A stretch of 5,688 bases of DNA, from the NCBI GenBank assembly GCA_905233965.1, contig CAJOFG010000079.1, positions 1 through 5,688 on the forward strand, read 5' to 3'. How positions within the stretch are numbered: position 1 is the first letter of the stretch; every line of letters begins with the position of its first letter. The position numbers were made by a program, and so were the translations under genes. Positions 1 through 5,030 of this stretch are shown one piece after another. The DNA is from an uncultured Selenomonadaceae bacterium (GTDB taxonomy: Bacteria; Bacillota; Negativicutes; Selenomonadales; Selenomonadaceae). The notes beneath the pieces are model-generated. The model ran no database searches, was not told where the DNA came from, and saw only the letters and a list, made by a program, of their open reading frames with translations.

Positions 1-2
1 TC

Positions 3-788
3 GCTGACGCAAATCAGAATAGAAATTAAAATCCAAATCAAACTCGCCGATGCAAAATCACTTGGAAGATCATATGCAAACCCATTGATCAAGATTGAGA
101 TCAATGCTAATCCAATTCCTAATCGCAAGCCATTGAATAATTCAGTTTCTGTCCAATTAAACAGATTTTCGATTCGCAAATTCGTTTTTAATCGATCGCG
201 AATTGATCCTTCATTCATCTGCTCGGAAATTTTTTCGTGACGCTTTTGCTCGAATGAAATGACTGTGGCTCTCGGAGATTGATAGGACGATTTTTCGGAA
301 GATTGATCTTCGAGAGATTTTTTTTGTTCGGGAGATTTTTCAATTTGATCTTCGATTTTCGATTCGAGCTTAGATTCGATCTTTGACTCGATTTTGGGAT
401 GTTTTTTCAAATCGACTTTGGGACGATCAGAAATTTTTTCATCGGGCGGAGTAAAAAATTTCATCACTTTGATTTTGATAAACGTTTGAATTCGAATTCG
501 AAATGCTTGAATTTTTTCCTCGAGCCATTCAAGTCGAAATGCAATGATAATTGGCTCAGCGACGCACCATAAAATCGAGATCATTCCAGCGATTCCGATT
601 TCTGCCGCGAAATTCAGATATAAATTGCTCGCGTTGAGGATTTCTGCGCTCGAATGAGATTGATTCAGCAGAAAATTGTACGGTTCGAACGCAAATCGAT
701 ATGATCCCCAGCCCACTCCGAGAAATGGATGATCGGAAATCATGAGGAGAGTCAATTGCCAAAGTGATGCTCTGAGCGCGATTGATGA
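3..788 (-). other. O-antigen ligase/polymerase (Wzy_C-like) C-terminal segment within the chimeric frame
   Basis: Residues 225-486 of the frame starting at 1460. RASLWQLTLLMISDHPFLGVGWGSYRF-type sequence (about residues 230-256) carries the HP-x-LGVG-x-G signature of the O-antigen ligase/oligosaccharide polymerase family, membrane enzymes that transfer or polymerise undecaprenyl-linked glycans on the outer face of the inner membrane. Hydrophobic stretches follow at about 285-308, 443-461 and 470 to the edge. Between them, about residues 309-437 form a long charged, helix-like insertion with KIES-type repeats. The N-terminal membrane helices expected in this family are absent, replaced by MurD. 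The family call rests on one motif plus topology. Aspartate is always GAT here (9 of 9), and proline is often CCC or CCA, unlike the CCG-dominated genes to the right. Confidence 0.6.
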
Positions 789-1460
789 CTGTTCATCGTC
801 AAAATTCAAAACGAGGAAATCTTTTTCGGTTTCCCGCGCAAAAATTTTTTCCTTCATTTCTTGATAAACTTTCATCGTGCCGTGACGTTTCAAATGATCC
901 GGCGTGACGTTCAAAATCGCGGAAACGTGCGGACGAAATTTATCCGACGCTTCCATTTGATAACTTGAAATTTCAGCCGCAATCGCGCCGCCTTCGCCGA
1001 CTTCAAGCGCAACTTCGCTCAAAGGCGTTCCGATATTTCCGCCGACTCCGACTTTTTCAAATTCCGTTTCGAGCAACAATCCCAACAAGGTAACCGTCGT
1101 GGTCTTTCCGTTCGTGCCGGTCACGGCGCAAATCGGGGACTTCGACAAGTTAAATGCAACTTCGACTTCGCTTGTCACCGGAATATTTTTTTTCAACGCC
1201 GTTTGCAAAATCGGAATACGGAGCGGGACGGCGGGTGAAACGATTATCAAATCAATTCCTTCCAAAAGTTTTTCGTCCTGCGCTCCGAAACTCAATTTAA
1301 TTCCGGCGTTTCGCAGTTCGGAAAAATCAAATTTTAAATCGCTCTCGTTTTTCGCGTCACTCAAAATTACCGACGCACCGAATTTTTTTGCAATCTTCGC
1401 CGCCGCAAATCCGCTGATGCCGGCACCGATAACCAAAATTTTTTTGTCTTTGAAATCCAT
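3..1460 (-). CDS. murD: MurD N-terminal half joined in frame to an O-antigen ligase-like C-terminal part (chimeric, cut by window edge)
   Basis: I translated this frame codon by codon from ATG 1460 to the window edge: 486 codons, no stop. GGAGGA (1465-1470) lies 4 bases before the ATG. Residues 1-223 are UDP-N-acetylmuramoyl-L-alanine:D-glutamate ligase, the cytoplasmic enzyme that adds D-Glu to the peptidoglycan precursor. Visible are a Rossmann-like start (VIGAGISG, residues 10-17), the ATP loop TGTNGKTTT (114-122), EISSYQ (163-168), DHLKRHGTM (188-196) and K203, which aligns with the carbamylated lysine of MurD. The usual ~450 residues stop at LNFDDE (218-223), so the rest of the central domain and all of the C-terminal domain are missing. 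The protein then continues as a Wzy_C-type membrane protein. As written, neither half should be active: MurD lacks its C-terminal domain and the ligase lacks most membrane helices. The MurD identity is near certain; whether the joined gene exists in a cell is doubtful. Confidence 0.85.
   Translation of the reverse strand, partial: MDFKDKKILVIGAGISGFAAAKIAKKFGASVILSDAKNESDLKFDFSELRNAGIKLSFGAQDEKLLEGIDLIIVSPAVPLRIPILQTALKKNIPVTSEVEVAFNLSKSPICAVTGTNGKTTTVTLLGLLLETEFEKVGVGGNIGTPLSEVALEVGEGGAIAAEISSYQMEASDKFRPHVSAILNVTPDHLKRHGTMKVYQEMKEKIFARETEKDFLVLNFDDEQSSIALRASLWQLTLLMISDHPFLGVGWGSYRFAFEPYNFLLNQSHSSAEILNASNLYLNFAAEIGIAGMISILWCVAEPIIIAFRLEWLEEKIQAFRIRIQTFIKIKVMKFFTPPDEKISDRPKVDLKKHPKIESKIESKLESKIEDQIEKSPEQKKSLEDQSSEKSSYQSPRATVISFEQKRHEKISEQMNEGSIRDRLKTNLRIENLFNWTETELFNGLRLGIGLALISILINGFAYDLPSDFASASLIWILISILICVS
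336..395 (-). repeat. Degenerate 12-bp tandem repeat encoding KIES/KIES/KLES/KIED/QIEK
   Basis: Five consecutive 12-base units encode four-residue repeats (residues 356-375 of the chimeric frame): K-I-E-S, K-I-E-S, K-L-E-S, K-I-E-D, Q-I-E-K. Units differ at synonymous positions, so the protein pattern is better conserved than the DNA. They sit inside the charged insertion between two membrane segments and probably form a charged helix or coiled coil. Tandem units of this size can change in copy number in frame. Confidence 0.7.
775..800 (-). other. Junction between MurD and O-antigen ligase sequence
   Basis: The frame reads NFDDE (MurD, codons down to position 792) and then QSSIALRASLW (ligase-like, from about 788). 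MurD normally continues after N-(Y/F/A)-D-D with another ~225 residues. The exact breakpoint cannot be fixed by eye and probably lies within residues 223-229. No inverted repeat or obvious mobile-element end was seen here. Confidence 0.6.
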
Positions 1461-1464
1461 TGTT

Positions 1465-1470
1465 TCCTCC
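1465..1470 (-). promoter_or_regulatory. Ribosome binding site of murD
   Basis: On the minus strand GGAGGA is followed by AACA and then ATG at 1460. This strong site fixes the murD start and lies entirely in the 12-base gap after the cdsA stop codon. Confidence 0.8.
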
Positions 1471-1472
1471 GT

Positions 1473-2363
1473 TTAAACAATCCCGCTCAACACGACGAAG
1501 TAATAAAAAACCGGCGCGGTGTAAAAAATGCTGTCGAACCTGTCCAAAACTCCGCCGTGTCCGGGAATCAAAAATCCGGAATCTTTTATCCCGGTAAATC
1601 TTTTTATAACCGACTCCACCAAGTCGCCGAGCGTCGCGACAATCGCCAAAATAAATCCGGCAACCGCCATTTGAATCAACGGGAACCCGAAAAGAAAATT
1701 CCCGACGACAACACCGGTTAAAGTCGTCCCGGCAAGTGAACCCATAAAACCTTCAATCGTTTTGTTCGGACTGATTGACGATGCAAGTTTGTGAGAACCG
1801 ATCGCCGAGCCGACGAAGTAAGCGAACGTATCGCTTGCCCAAGTGCAGGCGAATAAAATCCAAATCAACGCGCAACCGGTATCGAAATTCGCGCCGGAAA
1901 AAATTTGCATAAAGTCAATTTGTCCGGCTGAAATCGAGTTCGCCAAATTTTGTGCGGCGGCAAAAGATGCCTCCGGATTCTTTTCCTCCGTAAAAAATCT
2001 CAGCCAAATCAAATGGACGAACGGCAAACCGATGTACAAAATTCCGGCAACCGATACGCACGAATCAACCGGCGAACGTCCCAAAAAAACCGTCAGCAAA
2101 AAAATTAAAAGCGTCGCGCAAGTCAACACCGCCAAAATTTCCGACGTGTTCCCGATCCACGCGCAGAGAGGGAGCAACAGCAAACTCAACGCGCCGAAAA
2201 TGTACGCCGTTTCAATTCCGTTTTTCCCGAACGCCGAAGAAAATTCGTGCCAGCCGACGAGCGACAACAAAATTGCAAGCGCGACGAACGGAACGCCGCC
2301 GAATTGAATCACGACCGCCGCAATTAAAATTCCGATAACTCCCGTGATAATTCTTAAAATCAA
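1473..2363 (-). CDS. cdsA: Phosphatidate cytidylyltransferase (CDP-diacylglycerol synthase), TTG start
   Basis: CdsA converts phosphatidic acid and CTP to CDP-diacylglycerol, the branch point for membrane phospholipids, in the inner membrane. The 296-residue protein is largely hydrophobic with several membrane helices. It carries the family signature complete: S251-x-I-K-R, K260-D, then PGHGG (267-271) and D274-R-F-D277. Further conserved stretches are ASDTFAYFVG (176-185) and SPNKTIEG (198-205). I chose the TTG at 2361-2363 because GGAGGA lies 9 bases upstream, the product begins ILRIITG as expected for the family, and a promoter lies just upstream. The longer frame from ATG 2525 would start upstream of that promoter and add ~54 non-family residues. 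A loop at about 124-163 seems long for the family. Only 12 bases separate it from murD, so the two are cotranscribed. CdsA is more often followed by dxr or rseP; the cdsA-murD order is unusual. Confidence 0.95.
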   Translation of the reverse strand: MILRIITGVIGILIAAVVIQFGGVPFVALAILLSLVGWHEFSSAFGKNGIETAYIFGALSLLLLPLCAWIGNTSEILAVLTCATLLIFLLTVFLGRSPVDSCVSVAGILYIGLPFVHLIWLRFFTEEKNPEASFAAAQNLANSISAGQIDFMQIFSGANFDTGCALIWILFACTWASDTFAYFVGSAIGSHKLASSISPNKTIEGFMGSLAGTTLTGVVVGNFLFGFPLIQMAVAGFILAIVATLGDLVESVIKRFTGIKDSGFLIPGHGGVLDRFDSIFYTAPVFYYFVVLSGIV

Positions 2364-2372
2364 TTTGTTTTC

Positions 2373-2378
2373 TCCTCC
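2373..2378 (-). promoter_or_regulatory. Ribosome binding site deciding the TTG start of cdsA
   Basis: GGAGGA on the minus strand, 9 bases before TTG 2363. No in-frame ATG with a comparable site lies nearby, so this site supports the non-ATG start. Confidence 0.75.
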
Positions 2379-2392
2379 GAAAAATTTTTCGG
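2377..2392. repeat. Perfect 16-bp palindrome CCGAAAAATTTTTCGG in the cdsA leader
   Basis: A perfect dyad lies just downstream of the predicted cdsA -10 box, covering the likely transcription start (about 2388) and touching the ribosome binding site. The position would suit a repressor operator. However, GAAAAATTTTT-like runs are common throughout this genome segment because of Glu-Lys-Ile/Phe codons, so it may be chance. Confidence 0.45.
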
Positions 2393-2394
2393 AT

Positions 2395-2423
2395 ATTATA
2401 TCAAGTTTGTAACCGCCCGGCAA
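2395..2423 (-). promoter_or_regulatory. Sigma-70-type promoter of the cdsA-murD operon
   Basis: On the minus strand TTGCCG (2418-2423) is followed by exactly 17 bases and then TATAAT (2395-2400), a perfect -10 box. Transcription would begin near 2388, giving a short leader before TTG 2363. Confidence 0.75.
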
Positions 2424-2434
2424 TTTTTGAAGGC

Positions 2435-2453
2435 ACGAAAAAAATTTTTTCGT
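2435..2453. repeat. A/T-tract dyad ACGAAAAAAATTTTTTCGT between the divergent promoters
   Basis: A 19-base inverted repeat with a single central base sits between the two divergent -35 boxes (2418-2423 and 2453-2458). Its core resembles the palindrome at 2377-2392. It could be a shared operator, a bent UP-like element, or base-composition chance. Confidence 0.4.
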
Positions 2454-2481
2454 TGAACGGGGAAATTTTTTTTTGTAAAAT
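2453..2481 (+). promoter_or_regulatory. Sigma-70-type promoter of the nadK operon
   Basis: TTGAAC (2453-2458), a 17-base spacer and TAAAAT (2476-2481) match the sigma-70 pattern at 4 of 6 and 5 of 6 positions. Transcription would start near 2488. It is divergent from the cdsA promoter, with about 30 bases between the two -35 boxes. Confidence 0.6.
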
Positions 2482-2500
2482 TCGTTGCAAGAAAAAATTC

Positions 2501-2506
2501 GGAGGG
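2501..2506 (+). promoter_or_regulatory. Ribosome binding site of nadK
   Basis: GGAGGG lies 12 bases before ATG 2519, somewhat far but the only strong site in the leader. The alternative start at 2567 has only a weak GGA directly before it. Confidence 0.55.
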
Positions 2507-2518
2507 ATTGTAACGGAA

Positions 2519-3427
2519 ATGGCACGACAAAATATTTTCGGCACGGTGTTCGGCGTTGATGCCGGAATGATGCAGATCGCCGTTTGCCCGAACATGAGCA
2601 AAAGACGTTCGGGGGAAATCGTGGATCGCATTTTCGAGTTTTACAAAAACAAAAATGTTCGTCTCGTCATGCCGGCGACGGAGGCAAGACAATTTCGCAA
2701 AGAGGAATTCGGTTTGCCGTGTATCGAACGGGTTCACATGGACTTGGCACTTTCAATCGGCGGGGACGGGACTTTGCTGGGCGTGTGCAGAAAATTTCGG
2801 GAGCAGGGGATACCGGTTTGCGGAATAAATTTGGGGACGCTGGGATTTTTGGCTGACATTGAGCCGCGCGAATTGGAAAGCCGGCTGGGAAAAATTTTGC
2901 TCGGCGAATTTATGATTGAGAACAGACTTTTGCTGAGTGCGTTTGTCAAAAATGAATTGTCGAATAAATTTTTGGGCAACGCGATTAACGACGTTGTAAT
3001 TTCAAAAGGCGGTACCGCCCGAATGTTGCGGCTCGATATTTTTATCAACGACACTTACCTGACGCATTGTAAAGCCGACGGATTTATCGTTTCAAGTCCG
3101 ACCGGTTCGACCGCTTACTCGTTGAGTGCCGGAGGACCGATTTTAAATCCGACGATTCGCGCCCTGATTATAACTCCGATTTGCGCGCACACTTTCCAAA
3201 TGCGTCCGCTCGTCGTCAGCGAAGATGATGAAGTCCGGATAAAAATTTCCGCGAACAAAAATTTGATGTTGACGCTCGACGGGCAGGAAAGTTTTCAAAT
3301 TCAGCCGAACGATGAAATTGTCGTCCGCAAATCCCAAAAAACTGCGCGGATTGTAAAATTTGCCGACAAAAATTATTATGACGTACTCAAGGCGAAACTT
3401 TGGGGAAACGCTTTTGAACCGATTTGA
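2519..3427 (+). CDS. nadK: NAD kinase (ATP/polyphosphate-dependent NAD+ 2'-kinase)
   Basis: NadK phosphorylates NAD+ to NADP+ in the cytoplasm and sets the cell's NADP(H) pool. The 302-residue product shows the family motifs in order: GGDGT (81-85, with catalytic D83), NLGTLGF (104-110), NAINDV (154-159, the NAD-binding N-D pair), DGFIVSSPTGSTAY (from 187), SLSAGGP (201-207), PICAHTF (220-226) and LDGQ (253-256). Length is typical. The start is uncertain: ATG 2519 has GGAGGG 12 bases upstream, but family members usually begin close to the IAVCPN strand, which would favour ATG 2567 or 2570 (16 or 17 residues shorter). A TTG at 2453 is unlikely because it coincides with the -35 box. It is the first gene of a four-gene plus-strand run ending in two NAD+/ADP-ribose enzymes, divergent from cdsA. 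Confidence 0.95.
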   Translation: MARQNIFGTVFGVDAGMMQIAVCPNMSKRRSGEIVDRIFEFYKNKNVRLVMPATEARQFRKEEFGLPCIERVHMDLALSIGGDGTLLGVCRKFREQGIPVCGINLGTLGFLADIEPRELESRLGKILLGEFMIENRLLLSAFVKNELSNKFLGNAINDVVISKGGTARMLRLDIFINDTYLTHCKADGFIVSSPTGSTAYSLSAGGPILNPTIRALIITPICAHTFQMRPLVVSEDDEVRIKISANKNLMLTLDGQESFQIQPNDEIVVRKSQKTARIVKFADKNYYDVLKAKLWGNAFEPI

Positions 3428-3430
3428 AAA

Positions 3431-4258
3431 ATGATTGACGTAAAAAATTTGACTTACACTTACATGAAGAAAACTCCGTTCGAGAAAACCGCGCTGAACG
3501 AAATTTCTTTCCGCGTGAACGAAGGAGATTTTTTGGCGATAGCCGGACACACCGGCAGCGGGAAATCCACGCTGATACAAATTATTTCCGGACTTATCGA
3601 ATTTAAAAACGGCACGGTTGAAATTGACGGGGAACCGGTCGCGAAAAAAAATGCCCGGCGGAAAATCGGAATTGTTTTCCAATATCCGGAGCATCAACTT
3701 TTTGAAGAAACCGTCGAAAAAGATATTGCGTTCGGACCGGCGAATTTCGGACTGAGCGACGAAGAAATTTCCGCGCGCGTCGAATACGCGATGAAACTTG
3801 TCGGACTTTCTCCGGAGTTGAAAAATGTTTCGCCGTTTGAACTTTCCGGCGGACAAAAAAGACGTGTGGCAATCGCCGGAATTTTGGCACTCAAGCCGAA
3901 ATATTTAATACTCGACGAACCGACAGCCGGGCTTGATCCCGGAGCCAAAAAAAATTTGACGGAAGAAATTCGCAAGTTGCACAAATCCGGCGTGACGATA
4001 ATTTTTGTTTCGCACTCGCCGGAGGACATCGTAAAACTTGCGAACCGGGTTTTGGTTTTGACGCACGGAAAAATTTTATTCGACGGTGAGCCGCAAGAAC
4101 TTTTTTCGCGCCCGGAACTTTTGGAAACGTCCGGACTTTTGCCGCCGCCGGTAACTCAAATAATGTTCCGGTTGAAAAAATCCGGATTTGACGTTGACAC
4201 AAAAATTTTTACAATAGACGACGCGGAAAAAGAAATCGTGAAAAAATTTCGGAGATGA
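3431..4258 (+). CDS. ecfA2: Energy-coupling factor transporter ATPase (EcfA2/CbiO type)
   Basis: This ABC ATPase should power uptake of a vitamin or metal by an ECF transporter at the inner face of the membrane. The 275-residue protein contains Walker A GHTGSGKST (39-47), Q-loop Q84 in the ECF-typical FQYPEHQLFEETV (83-95), signature LSGGQ (138-142), Walker B YLILDEP (158-164), the D-loop and switch H195. The wording GHTGSGKST and the C-terminal extension with LPPPVTQ (237-243) fit EcfA2 rather than EcfA1. It begins 3 bases after the nadK stop and lacks a good ribosome binding site, so it is likely translated by coupling. EcfA2 normally works as a heterodimer with EcfA1 plus the membrane protein EcfT, usually encoded next to it. 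Neither partner is in this operon as far as the window shows, so the partners must be elsewhere or the ATPase serves another module. Confidence 0.9.
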   Translation: MIDVKNLTYTYMKKTPFEKTALNEISFRVNEGDFLAIAGHTGSGKSTLIQIISGLIEFKNGTVEIDGEPVAKKNARRKIGIVFQYPEHQLFEETVEKDIAFGPANFGLSDEEISARVEYAMKLVGLSPELKNVSPFELSGGQKRRVAIAGILALKPKYLILDEPTAGLDPGAKKNLTEEIRKLHKSGVTIIFVSHSPEDIVKLANRVLVLTHGKILFDGEPQELFSRPELLETSGLLPPPVTQIMFRLKKSGFDVDTKIFTIDDAEKEIVKKFRR

Positions 4259-4265
4259 CAAAATT

Positions 4266-5030
4266 ATGAATCAAAGCGAAAGAAGAATCCGACTGATAAA
4301 TTTTTTGCTGGAGGAAATGAATCAATCGACGGACGAATTGCCGGACGACGAAGGGACACAAAAAAAATTATTGCGCGGCTTGATGAACATTCGACCGCCG
4401 AAAAAAATTTCCGACGAGTTTTTAAAAATTCAGGACGAATATTTGCAAACCGAGTTGAGGAGCAAGGGCATTACAAAATTTTCCGACTTGAAACCGATTC
4501 GCGAAAAAATTTTTTTGTGGCAGGGCGACATTACGCTTTTGGAATGTGATGCGATTGTCAACGCCGCAAATTCCGGAATGACCGGCTGTTACGTTCCGAA
4601 TCATCGTTGCATCGATAATGCCATTCACACTTTCGCCGGCGTTCAACTCAGAAATTTTTGCGCGGAAATTATGGAGCGTCAAGGGTACGAAGAACCGACC
4701 GGCACGGCTAAAATTACTCCGGCGTTCAACCTTCCATGCAAATTTGTAATTCACACGGTCGGACCGATTGTCGGCGCGGAAGTCACGGAGCGCGACGAAA
4801 AATTTTTGATTTCCTGTTATCGTTCGTGCTTGGAACTTGCCGCAGAAAACAATTTGAAAAATATCGCGTTCTGTTGCATTTCCACCGGCGAATTTCATTT
4901 TCCGAATTTCCGCGCCGCCGAACTTGCAATTCAAACGGTTTCGGAATTTCAACGCGAAAATAATATCGAGGTGATATTCAATGTCTTTAAAGACGAAGAT
5001 CTCAAAATTTATCGGAGCTTACTCAAATGA
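4266..5030 (+). CDS. Zinc-dependent macrodomain protein-ADP-ribose hydrolase
   Basis: Proteins of this Zn-Macro group remove ADP-ribose from modified proteins, notably the mark placed by SirTM. The 254-residue product has an N-terminal helical region (1-80) before the macrodomain. It shows GDIT (87-90), the NAANSGM substrate loop (99-105), the zinc signature GC108-YVPN-H113-R-C115 with the following CIDNAIHTFAG, HTVGP (163-167) and the diphosphate loop STGEFHFP (206-213). C108, H113 and C115 match the Cys-His-Cys zinc ligands of this subfamily; canonical MacroD enzymes lack them. Length is normal. It starts 7 bases after the ecfA2 stop, with GGAG 11 bases upstream. Its last 50 bases overlap the sirtuin gene, an arrangement that links production of hydrolase and transferase. 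Confidence 0.93.
   Translation: MNQSERRIRLINFLLEEMNQSTDELPDDEGTQKKLLRGLMNIRPPKKISDEFLKIQDEYLQTELRSKGITKFSDLKPIREKIFLWQGDITLLECDAIVNAANSGMTGCYVPNHRCIDNAIHTFAGVQLRNFCAEIMERQGYEEPTGTAKITPAFNLPCKFVIHTVGPIVGAEVTERDEKFLISCYRSCLELAAENNLKNIAFCCISTGEFHFPNFRAAELAIQTVSEFQRENNIEVIFNVFKDEDLKIYRSLLK
4968..4975 (+). promoter_or_regulatory. Ribosome binding site of the sirtuin gene inside the macrodomain gene
   Basis: GAGGTGAT, an eight-base complement to the 16S anti-Shine-Dalgarno tail, sits 5 bases before ATG 4981. It lies wholly inside the upstream coding region and is the strongest such site in the window, supporting the 50-base gene overlap. Confidence 0.8.

Noticed and set aside
336..395. CRISPR-like or non-coding repeat array
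   Set aside because: Units are only 12 bases, directly abutting without spacers, and lie in frame in a coding region.
1099..1476. Plus-strand open frame of 125 codons opposite murD
   Set aside because: Antisense shadow of a clearly conserved MurD; no ribosome binding site or recognisable domain.
1843..2307. Plus-strand open frame of 154 codons opposite cdsA
   Set aside because: Antisense shadow of CdsA membrane helices, whose codon bias keeps the other strand open.
2453..2518. nadK extension from TTG 2453
   Set aside because: The TTG is part of the predicted -35 box, no ribosome binding site precedes it and the added residues lack NadK similarity.
2364..2525. Longer cdsA start at ATG 2525 (350 residues)
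   Set aside because: The extra ~54 residues are not family-like, would begin upstream of the TATAAT promoter at 2395-2400 and would overlap nadK; TTG 2363 has a strong ribosome binding site.
3143..3856. Minus-strand open frame of 237 codons opposite nadK and ecfA2
   Set aside because: It crosses two conserved genes, is Phe/Arg-rich as expected for antisense of AAA/GAA-rich coding, and has no domain I recognise.
4397..4413. AAAAAATTT runs as repeats or protein-binding sites within genes
   Set aside because: They arise from common Glu/Lys-Lys-Ile/Phe codon strings and occur throughout the coding regions.
4422..4952. Minus-strand open frame of 176 codons opposite the macrodomain gene
   Set aside because: Antisense shadow of the macrodomain coding region with no supporting signals.
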